Part shown: positions 57,860-64,000 of the stretch, piece by piece
Layout of the letters: every line of letters starts with the position of its first letter
How positions within the stretch are numbered: the first letter of the stretch is position 1
Assembly: GCF_011046555.1 (NCBI RefSeq)
Contig: NZ_CP049246.1
Location: 1,550,001-1,614,000 of the forward strand
DNA: 64,000 nucleotides
Direction: 5' to 3'
DNA from: Sphingobacterium lactis
Lineage (GTDB): Bacteria; Bacteroidota; Bacteroidia; Sphingobacteriales; Sphingobacteriaceae
Made by a program: the position numbers and the translations under genes
Notes under the pieces: model-generated
Database searches by the model: none
Told to the model about the DNA's origin: nothing
The model's input: the letters and a program-made list of their open reading frames with translations, nothing else

Positions 57860-59064
57860 TACTGTACCTTATCTAGATAGGTGTTGATCAATTCGTGCTT
57901 GCTCGGGAAATTGTATGCCGACCACTTCTTTACCACGGTGCCATTCAGCATCAATACAAGCCCTGGATTGGAGCGTACCATGCTCTTTAAAGGAACGGCA
58001 TCCACGTAGAAAGTTTCCAGGACCAAGTCCATCTGGTCGTTCAGGTAATTCACCTCATCGGCAGACGATGCGGTCGCGAGGATGGCGCGTAAGTTATAGT
58101 CCGCCGAAAGATCTCTGATGGTGGAGTTGATCCGATCCAATGCCGCCAGATCCAATGGTGACATCTTTTTCAGGTCGGTACTCACTACGATGAAGTTGTA
58201 ATATGGGTTTTCAATGATTTCCTGCGTGCGGTCTGTGCCGTCCATATCGGTAATGATCAAATCTGGGATCTTCAGCTCAAATCCTTTCTTTACCAATTTT
58301 GATTTAGGCTCACCGACCACTTCCCAATTTTCATCTTCCCAAAGTTTTTGACCCATGTATTCCTTATCGGTAACCGTTTTGGTTTCATTGGTCGTTTTAT
58401 TCTTTAATTCATAGATGTGCTCATAAACATCAGGCTGTGCACCTTCAGGAACTTTCATGAGCTCAGGAAGGTTATTTCCCTCCTTGTACGGAAGGAAATC
58501 GATAAAAGGTAAGAAGTAGTACGTGTAGATCCCAATTCCAAAGGAGGCAATGATTATGAACGTCGCCAATAAGTTGAGCGTGAAGGCGCTCTTGATCCAT
58601 GGACGGATTTCAGCACGTTTCACGAAAATATACACGATCAAAACCAGCAGCACAAGATCCTTCAGGAACGATTGCCAAGGGGTCAGCGGAATGGCATCGC
58701 CAAAACAACCACATGATTTTACGACCTCAAAGAATGCGGAATAGAAAGTCAGGAAAGTGAAGAAAATGATCAACAGCAGCAATCCCCAGGCTACTTTCCG
58801 ACCCGCGATGCCCAAAATCAATAATCCGCCGAGAATAATTTCTACAGCACAGAGGAAAATGGCAATCCATGTCGCATAATCATGTAGGAAACCCAAATTC
58901 AGGACATGGAAATATTCCTGCAACTTATAACCAAAACCCATCGGGTCATTGGCTTTAATCAATCCGGAAAATATAAATAATAAGCCGACGAAAAGGCGTG
59001 CAAGCCATAATAAAATATTGGTCTGAGGTGGTTTCGTCTGTGAATAGGCTGTGGTATACGTCAT
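57859..59064 (-). CDS. BT_3928-like DoxX/MauE membrane protein with thioredoxin-like tail
   Basis: From ATG 59064 the 401-residue protein has an N-terminal DoxX/MauE-type four-helix domain (LLWLARLFVGLLFIFSGLIKANDP, ATWIAIFLCAVEIILGGLLILG, VAWGLLLLIIFFTFLTFYSAF, VVKSCGCFGDAIPLTPWQSF with a Cys-Gly-Cys pair), a further helix and a C-terminal extracytoplasmic domain of about 200 residues with thioredoxin-like order. This matches the Bacteroidota BT_3928 family, usually next to shikimate kinase or DUF1599 genes. A redox role is inferred. Confidence 0.85.
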   Translation of the reverse strand: MTYTTAYSQTKPPQTNILLWLARLFVGLLFIFSGLIKANDPMGFGYKLQEYFHVLNLGFLHDYATWIAIFLCAVEIILGGLLILGIAGRKVAWGLLLLIIFFTFLTFYSAFFEVVKSCGCFGDAIPLTPWQSFLKDLVLLVLIVYIFVKRAEIRPWIKSAFTLNLLATFIIIASFGIGIYTYYFLPFIDFLPYKEGNNLPELMKVPEGAQPDVYEHIYELKNKTTNETKTVTDKEYMGQKLWEDENWEVVGEPKSKLVKKGFELKIPDLIITDMDGTDRTQEIIENPYYNFIVVSTDLKKMSPLDLAALDRINSTIRDLSADYNLRAILATASSADEVNYLNDQMDLVLETFYVDAVPLKSMVRSNPGLVLMLNGTVVKKWSAYNFPSKHELINTYLDKVQ

Positions 59065-59279
59065 AATCGTGTATTTAGGGGCAACGGCAGGCAAGTACAG
59101 TATGTTTTGATCATTGGGTAACCCTAGCTAAACATCCTGTTGTTTCCTGAGGTTGCATCCATAAATTTTATAAATGCATTATTGATAGTGAGAAACAAAT
59201 ATAACGAGAATATCACGAATCTCATGGTCACATTCATGTACAATTTTACCGTGACAACAATTTTTTGTAGCGATAAGTT

Positions 59280-59287
59280 TAACTTTG
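59280..59287 (+). promoter_or_regulatory. -7 box directly before the DUF4269 start
   Basis: TAACTTTG ends 4 bases before ATG 59292, so the transcript would start at the A of the ATG or next to it. No downstream start would leave the domain intact, so a leaderless message is likely. Confidence 0.55.
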
Positions 59288-59291
59288 AAGA

Positions 59292-59819
59292 ATGCATCTA
59301 CCGAACTTTGAAGATATTGCTTACCTGCAATCTGGATCGCCCCTACAGCAACAAGCCTATGCCATCCTTCGGGACTTCAGGGTAATGGAGATTCTCCAAG
59401 ATTTTAACCCCATCCTCATCGGTACGATACCCTTGGATATTGCCATCGCCAACAGCGATCTGGATATTGCCTGCGAGGTATATGATCTGCAGCTGTTCGC
59501 AGACCATGTGGCAAAACACTTTGCCAGATTCAATGCCTACCAATTTAATAGAAAATGGATTCGTGAGAAAGAGGTAGGAATTGTTAACTTTATCCTGATG
59601 GGAATCCCGGTGGAGCTGTATGGAGAGGGGAGACCAGTTCCGGAGCAATACGGATACCGGCACCTGGTGGTGGAGGCCAAACTCCTGGCATCGGGTGGGG
59701 AAGGATTGAAACGGGAAGTCATCCGCTTAAAGGAACAAGGGTTAAAGACCGAACCTGCTTTCGCGCAGGCACTGAACTTGGAGGGTGATCCCTATGAAAA
59801 CATTTTATTGTTAGTATAG
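59292..59819 (+). CDS. DUF4269 protein, nucleotidyltransferase-like
   Basis: The 175-residue protein matches DUF4269: ILIGTIPLDIAIANSDLDIACEVYDLQLFADHV, VNFILMGIPVELYGEGRPVPEQYGYRHLVVEAKLL and a C-terminal KTEPAFAQALNLEGDPYENILLL. The GT-x-P-L-x-I-x(5)SDLDIA segment looks like the GS-x(9-11)-D-x-D/E motif of nucleotidyltransferases. It is the first gene of a group with a HipA-like kinase and DUF3037, 6 bases apart. Confidence 0.85.
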   Translation: MHLPNFEDIAYLQSGSPLQQQAYAILRDFRVMEILQDFNPILIGTIPLDIAIANSDLDIACEVYDLQLFADHVAKHFARFNAYQFNRKWIREKEVGIVNFILMGIPVELYGEGRPVPEQYGYRHLVVEAKLLASGGEGLKREVIRLKEQGLKTEPAFAQALNLEGDPYENILLLV

Positions 59820-59825
59820 ATACAC

Positions 59826-60611
59826 ATGGAAATCAAAAAGCCGGAGATTAGAGAGGTGCATATCATGCGGTACCTGCAGCCCTTTCGGGAAGGTGGATCC
59901 TTGCCTGGACTGGTGGATGCCGATGACGGATTCAGTTATGTCATCAAATTCCGCGGTGCCGGTCAAGGGAAGAAGGCCCTTGTTGCCGAATTTATTGGTG
60001 GCGAGTTAGCACGGTTCATGGGACTCCGGGTTCCGGAGATGGTATATGCGGAACTTGATGAAGGTTTCGGCCGCACTGAACCGGATGAGGAGATTCAGGA
60101 TTTGCTCAAATTCTCCGTAGGGAAGAATCTTGGGGTCAGTTTTCTGAACGGTGCGATTACTTTTGATGCCAATGTGGATGAGATAGCAGCGGAAGAGGCC
60201 TCGAAGATCGTGTGGCTGGATGCCCTGTTGATGAATGTGGACCGCACGGTGAAGAATACCAATATGTTGATCTGGCATCGGGAGCTCTGGCTCATCGATC
60301 ATGGTGCCGCACTCTATTTTCACCACAATTGGGACAATTGGGAAGATACCGTGGGGAAACCTTTCGTGCAGATCAAAGATCATGTGCTTCTGAAGAACGC
60401 CACGGAGGTGGAGCAGGTGGATGCCGCCTATAAAGGGTTGTTCACGCGGGAAAACATTGCCAAGGTATTGGAGGCCATTCCTGATGAGTGGTTGATCGAC
60501 GAGGTGAGAAATCTCGGTGCGGACGAGGTCCGATCGGTTTACGTGGAATTTTTGGCAAGAAGGGCAGCGCATTCGGAAATTTTTGTAAAACAGATTCAAG
60601 ATGCACGATAG
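59826..60611 (+). CDS. HipA-like kinase
   Basis: The 261-residue protein resembles the short HipA-type kinases paired with DUF3037: FSYVIKFRGAGQGKKALVAEFIGGELARFMGLRVPEMV (nucleotide Lys), the catalytic loop VWLDALLMNVDRTVKNTNMLIW with Asp-Arg and Asn residues, and LWLIDHGAALYFHHNW as the metal-binding DFG-like Asp. It lacks HipA N-terminal domains. Targets are unknown. Its stop lies inside the DUF3037 start (11-base overlap), a sign of tight coupling. Confidence 0.85.
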   Translation: MEIKKPEIREVHIMRYLQPFREGGSLPGLVDADDGFSYVIKFRGAGQGKKALVAEFIGGELARFMGLRVPEMVYAELDEGFGRTEPDEEIQDLLKFSVGKNLGVSFLNGAITFDANVDEIAAEEASKIVWLDALLMNVDRTVKNTNMLIWHRELWLIDHGAALYFHHNWDNWEDTVGKPFVQIKDHVLLKNATEVEQVDAAYKGLFTRENIAKVLEAIPDEWLIDEVRNLGADEVRSVYVEFLARRAAHSEIFVKQIQDAR

Positions 60612-60984
60612 GACCTTATATGAATTTGCCGTCGTGCGGTTGGTGCCACGGGTGGAACGCGAAGAGTTCGTGAATGTGGGCGTGCTTTTATATTGCCGCA
60701 AGCAACGGTATGCAGATTTGCTGTATGTGCTGGATGAACAGCGTTGCGGATTGCTAGCGAAGGATATTGACTTTGATCAGATCCGAGCGCATCTGGAGTC
60801 AATGAAGCAGGTCTGTTTGGGAACAAAAGCCGGCGGGGCATTGGCACAGCTCGATCAAACAGAGCGGTTCCGGTGGTTGACGGCTAAACGCAGTACCCTG
60901 ATCCAATGCTCAGCTGTGCATCCCGGGTTATGTATGGATGCCAAAGAAACCCATCAGGAATTATTCGAAAAATTTGTGCTTTAA
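60601..60984 (+). CDS. DUF3037 protein
   Basis: The 127-residue protein matches DUF3037: LYEFAVVRLVPRVEREEFVNVGVLLYCRKQRY, then LDQTERFRWLTAKRSTLIQCSAVHPGLC. DUF3037 genes almost always sit next to HipA-like kinase genes in many phyla, suggesting a two-protein unit. Function is unknown. It overlaps the kinase gene by 11 bases and lies 26 bases before cysE. Confidence 0.88.
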   Translation: MHDRTLYEFAVVRLVPRVEREEFVNVGVLLYCRKQRYADLLYVLDEQRCGLLAKDIDFDQIRAHLESMKQVCLGTKAGGALAQLDQTERFRWLTAKRSTLIQCSAVHPGLCMDAKETHQELFEKFVL

Positions 60985-61010
60985 TCATAGCCATCCTAAA
61001 CCGGAAGAAA

Positions 61011-61820
61011 ATGAACGAATTCTATAAACATATATACGATAAACAAAAAGCCGTGCAGGATATGCCCAGCAATAAGGCAATTGCACAATGGGCTATCAAT
61101 GTGCTACACCTGCTTTTTCCCGAACGGAACTCCAAGTCCTTTGGCTCCGTGGAAGAAATTGCCACCGCCTTTCAGGCTTCTGAAACGGAACTCTACGATC
61201 TGATGTTGAAGACCAAAGCATGTTCCACCTGTGACATCAAGAATGTGGCCAAGCAATTTTTTGTGCAACTGCCAACGATTTACAGGACAATGCTGACCGA
61301 TGCGCAGGCCATTTTGGACGGTGACCCCGCCGCAAAGAGCATGAATGAGGTCATCCGCACCTATCCAGGATTTTTGGCAATTTGCATCTTCCGACTTGCC
61401 CATGAGCTATGGGAGCAGGAAATTCCGCTGATCCCTCGGATCTTAACGGAATATGCGCACTCCAAGACGGGTATCGATATCCACCCGGGTGCTTTTATCG
61501 ATGAATACCTTCATATCGACCACGGAACGGGAATCGTGATCGGGGAGACGTGCCGGATAGGGAAACATGTAAAACTTTATCAAGGAGTCACTCTTGGCGC
61601 GTTGAGCGTAGAAAAGAACATGGCCAATACGCAGCGGCATCCGATCATTGAGGATCACGTGATCATCTATGCAGGAGCCACTATCCTGGGTGGAGAAACG
61701 GTTGTCGGACATCACTCCACCATTGGCGGAAATGTTTGGCTCACCAGCTCCATTGCTCCGTATACCACGGTATACCACCAACCGAATTCAAAATTTATAG
61801 ACGCAAAACCACTCGCATAA
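61011..61820 (+). CDS. cysE: Serine O-acetyltransferase
   Basis: The 269-residue protein acetylates serine with acetyl-CoA to O-acetylserine for cysteine synthesis. It has the helical N-terminal domain of the EpsC-like group and a left-handed beta-helix: IPRILTEYAHSKTGIDIHPGAFIDEYLHIDHGTGIVIGETCRIGKHVKLYQGVTLGAL, HPIIEDHVIIYAGATILGGETVVGHHSTIGGNVWLTSSI. The DIHPGA and DHGTG catalytic segments are intact. Start at ATG 61011 follows from the family N-terminus. Its stop overlaps the cysM start (TAATG). Confidence 0.94.
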   Translation: MNEFYKHIYDKQKAVQDMPSNKAIAQWAINVLHLLFPERNSKSFGSVEEIATAFQASETELYDLMLKTKACSTCDIKNVAKQFFVQLPTIYRTMLTDAQAILDGDPAAKSMNEVIRTYPGFLAICIFRLAHELWEQEIPLIPRILTEYAHSKTGIDIHPGAFIDEYLHIDHGTGIVIGETCRIGKHVKLYQGVTLGALSVEKNMANTQRHPIIEDHVIIYAGATILGGETVVGHHSTIGGNVWLTSSIAPYTTVYHQPNSKFIDAKPLA

Positions 61821-62692
61821 TGGGAAATATAATCGATACTATAGGCAATACGCCGCTCGTGGAAATCACGGGTTTTCATGATAACCCCCGTGTCCAGATC
61901 TTTGCTAAATTGGAAGGCAATAACCCAGGAGGATCGGTAAAGGACCGTGCGGCGCTGAATATGATCCGCTCCGCAATGGAACGTGGTGAAATAACGAAGG
62001 AAACAAAGCTGATCGAAGCAACCAGTGGAAATACGGGAATCGCGCTGGCGATGATTGCCAGTATGTTCGGCCTACAGATCGAGTTGGTCATGCCTTCAAC
62101 TTCCACCCGTGAAAGAACATTGACGATGGAAGCTTTCGGCGCCAAAGTAACCTTACTGGACAATATGGAAGTAAGCCGGGATTATGCCGAAGAAAAGGCC
62201 GCCACAGGAGATTACTACATCCTAAATCAATTTGCGAACCCCGACAATTATAAAGCACACATCAAAACGACAGGCCCGGAAATTTGGCGGGATACGGAAG
62301 GGAAGATTACGCATTTCGTAAGTGCAATGGGTACAACAGGGACTATCATGGGCTGCTCAATGTACCTAAAGGAACAGAATCCTGAAATCCAGATCGTGGG
62401 CTGCCAGCCGACACCGGACTCATCCATTCCAGGAATCCGCCGATGGCCGGAGGAATACCTGCCGAAGATCTTTGACCCCGCGCGGGTGGACCGTGTGATC
62501 GATATTGATCAAGCCGATGCCACTTCCCGTACCCGAGAATTGGCGCGTAAGGCTGGCGTATTTGCGGGCATGAGTTCCGGCGGAGCTTTTCATGCTGCGG
62601 TGCAGGTGGCCAATGAAATTGAAGAAGGCTGCATCGTTTTTATCGTTTGCGACCGCGGAGATCGCTACCTCAGTTCCGATCTATTCGGTTAG
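61820..62692 (+). CDS. cysM: O-acetylserine sulfhydrylase (CysM type)
   Basis: The 290-residue PLP enzyme makes cysteine from O-acetylserine and sulfide. The PLP lysine is in GGSVKDRAAL; substrate loop EATSGNTGIALAMIA, phosphate-binding GTTGTIMG and MSSGGAFHAAVQ are all present. Length below 300 residues and the IRRWPEEYLPKIFD segment favour CysM over CysK. It overlaps cysE by one base, forming a two-gene cysteine operon, ended by a strong terminator. Confidence 0.94.
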   Translation: MGNIIDTIGNTPLVEITGFHDNPRVQIFAKLEGNNPGGSVKDRAALNMIRSAMERGEITKETKLIEATSGNTGIALAMIASMFGLQIELVMPSTSTRERTLTMEAFGAKVTLLDNMEVSRDYAEEKAATGDYYILNQFANPDNYKAHIKTTGPEIWRDTEGKITHFVSAMGTTGTIMGCSMYLKEQNPEIQIVGCQPTPDSSIPGIRRWPEEYLPKIFDPARVDRVIDIDQADATSRTRELARKAGVFAGMSSGGAFHAAVQVANEIEEGCIVFIVCDRGDRYLSSDLFG

Positions 62693-62712
62693 ATAGACCT
62701 ACAGAACTTTAT

Positions 62713-62757
62713 AAAAAAGAACGTCAGGAATTACCCAATTCCTGACGTTCTTTTTTT
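62713..62757. terminator. Strong convergent terminator
   Basis: A 20-base perfect stem (62713-62732 with 62737-62756) with ACCC loop, A-rich left and T-rich right, serves cysM and the convergent gene at 62773-63459. Confidence 0.94.
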
Positions 62758-62772
62758 GATTACCCAATCTCT

Positions 62773-63459
62773 TTAATTGTCTCGAGACCATATTTCATAG
62801 ATTGGATCTCCTTTGGAGCTCAATCCTTTATGGTGCCAAGCGCCGTCTTTCAATTCTCCATCAAAGGAAAGGTCCGCGCCTACACGGCTGTTGTCCCTGG
62901 AGAAGAACACGATGTGTTCGGTATATTTCTTGTCCGCAAATCGGTAGGTACCTCCGCCAGTGCCATAGAATCCACGTTCGGCAGGATTGATAGCGATCCA
63001 TTGAAAATATCCGGATACCAATAGTTTAATGGTTTTGCGGTCCCCGCGAGGAATCTCACCCATTTTATCGCCCTGCTGCCTTCCGGTAATGCGCCATAAA
63101 CCATCCAGATCCTGCGCTTTTGGCGGCAATTGCTTGTACGTTAGCTTTGCTGAACTGATGGCATTGCCGTTCAACTTTGCCGAGGTGGATTTTTTCGTGC
63201 CTACCTCTGCAGGATTGGCATCGCTGTATTCGATGTCCACCACAATGCCGTCCTCACCCATGCTGAATGGTCCGCCCCAAGTGGAGAGGTACTTGTCGTC
63301 TTCGTATTGGATATAGGAACTGTAGCCATCAATAAAGAGCCAGAGATGGTTTATCTTCCCTTCTTTAGCCATATAGGCGCCGGTTAGTTTGGTCGGCTGC
63401 TGTCCAAATGCCACAATGCTCATGAGGATCACGGCAAAACTTAAACATAGTCTTTTCAT
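62773..63459 (-). CDS. Secreted hypothetical protein, beta-rich
   Basis: The 228-residue protein has a signal peptide (LCLSFAVILMSIVAFGQ) and two similar beta-rich halves (LTGAYMAKEGKINHLWLFIDGYSSYIQYE and DLDGLWRITGRQQGDKMGEIPRGDRKTIKLLVSGYFQWIAINPAERGFYGTGGGTYRF). The repeated GxY/W start of each half suggests a lipocalin-like or duplicated fold; a similar group is annotated only as membrane or secreted protein in Bacteroidota. No enzyme motif is seen. Confidence 0.7.
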   Translation of the reverse strand: MKRLCLSFAVILMSIVAFGQQPTKLTGAYMAKEGKINHLWLFIDGYSSYIQYEDDKYLSTWGGPFSMGEDGIVVDIEYSDANPAEVGTKKSTSAKLNGNAISSAKLTYKQLPPKAQDLDGLWRITGRQQGDKMGEIPRGDRKTIKLLVSGYFQWIAINPAERGFYGTGGGTYRFADKKYTEHIVFFSRDNSRVGADLSFDGELKDGAWHHKGLSSKGDPIYEIWSRDN

Positions 63460-63633
63460 ACTGTTTCCGTATTGGTTATTTCTAATATAATTAAAACCAA
63501 GTAATTGGGAAACTGTTTTATCGAATGGGAAATCTCATCTCAGGGTTAAAACTCAACTTCGGGTGGGACTATTGGATTATTTTCGTAGGTTTTGATGCAA
63601 TAAGCATTAATTTTGCGCCTACATTAAAATTAG

Positions 63634-64000
63634 TTGCGATTGTATAATAAATTCAGATGGCTGTTGGGCCTAATGGTATGCTGCCTTAGTTTTTCGGCAG
63701 GCGCCCAGGTGGATACGGTACGGCACTTGCCTACGGATACCCTTGTTTTTCGGAAGGATAGTTTATCCGAACTTCCTGCTTCACCGGCATTTTTGAAGGA
63801 TACCATAGCGTGGAACCTAAACCCAAAAAGGGAGAAGAAGTTCTGGCGTGCCAGTGCGGAATGGTTTCTAGCACAAGCTTTCCCTGCGTCCTTTAATCGG
63901 TTTATCACCAAAGATCCTTATTCTTATATCAGTTTCCAGAATTTTCTGGATCATCAACGTTTCAGTGCTTGGGATTGGGATGACAACCAATTTACGACCA
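63634..64000 (+). CDS. DUF3943 protein, N-terminal part
   Basis: The frame is open to the window end. Starting at TTG 63634 (MRLYNKFRWLLGLMVCCLSF) it has a signal peptide ending SAGAQ, then about 95 residues including FWRASAEWFLAQAFPASFNRFITKDPYSYISFQNF and FSAWDWDDNQF, which match DUF3943, an outer membrane-associated family of Bacteroidota. ATG 63673 lies inside the signal sequence and would leave it too short, so a TTG start (63634 or 63640) is preferred. A -7 box TAATTTTG (63608-63615) lies 18 bases upstream. Confidence 0.72.
   Translation, partial: MRLYNKFRWLLGLMVCCLSFSAGAQVDTVRHLPTDTLVFRKDSLSELPASPAFLKDTIAWNLNPKREKKFWRASAEWFLAQAFPASFNRFITKDPYSYISFQNFLDHQRFSAWDWDDNQFTT

Noticed and set aside
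60906-61010. Longer cysE starting inside DUF3037
   Set aside because: The family N-terminus aligns with ATG 61011, and the extension overlaps the DUF3037 coding sequence in another frame.

Overview
The window looks like chromosomal DNA from a member of Bacteroidota, family Sphingobacteriaceae, most likely Sphingobacterium or a close relative. The evidence is the 16S rRNA ending in GGCTGGAATACCTCC, the Bacteroidota-type promoters (TTTG, 19-20 bases, TAnnTTTG), a SusC/SusD locus, many Bacteroidota-restricted domain families (DUF4886, DUF4252, BT_3928-like, DUF3943), and a serine palmitoyltransferase that closely matches my memory of the Sphingobacterium multivorum enzyme. I see no prophage, insertion sequence or CRISPR array.

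Layout. 1-7739: housekeeping and detoxification genes (DUF4886 fragment, membrane-anchored MutS-like ATPase, acyl-CoA thioesterase, old yellow enzyme, an aldehyde dehydrogenase-DUF779 operon with a divergent AraC regulator, smpB). 8036-12498: a compact five-gene sphingolipid operon: serine palmitoyltransferase, a GNAT-fold acyltransferase, an extended SDR reductase, a CDP-alcohol phosphotransferase and a GtrA-like membrane protein. 12499-14185: about 1.7 kb of GC-rich non-coding DNA packed with direct and inverted repeats. 14186-19770: an rRNA operon with tandem promoters, 16S, tRNA-Ile(GAT), tRNA-Ala(TGC), 23S, 5S and a terminator. 19771-20073: arrays of a 7-base repeat (TGAGATA type) and terminators.

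20242-28057: an amidohydrolase/porin pair, a secreted nuclease, then an AT-richer accessory stretch with a duplicated and truncated gene, a frameshifted small gene, a lipoprotein, an HTH protein and an unknown membrane protein. 28350-31467: S10 peptidase and a PutP-type symporter. 31711-42620: a starch/maltodextrin locus (LacI regulator, GH13 lipoprotein, SusC, SusD, SusE-like, sugar transporter). 42717-49811: hypothetical genes, TraB/GumN, a CocE-type hydrolase, DinB, and an ECF sigma operon with two DUF4252 proteins. 49893-55559: sucD, an rRNA/tRNA methyltransferase, rpsT, a DUF1080 lipoprotein, an AraC regulator and a CoA transferase. 55673-64000: OmpW-like barrel, a BT_3928-like/aroK/GDPD operon, DUF4269-HipA-like kinase-DUF3037, cysE-cysM, a secreted hypothetical and a DUF3943 fragment.

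The most interesting signals are the complete-looking sphingolipid operon, the repeat nest and heptad arrays around the rRNA operon, the DUF4269/HipA-like/DUF3037 cluster, and several sharp palindromic or direct-repeat operator candidates. Family names come from reading the translations and from memory; no database search was run.
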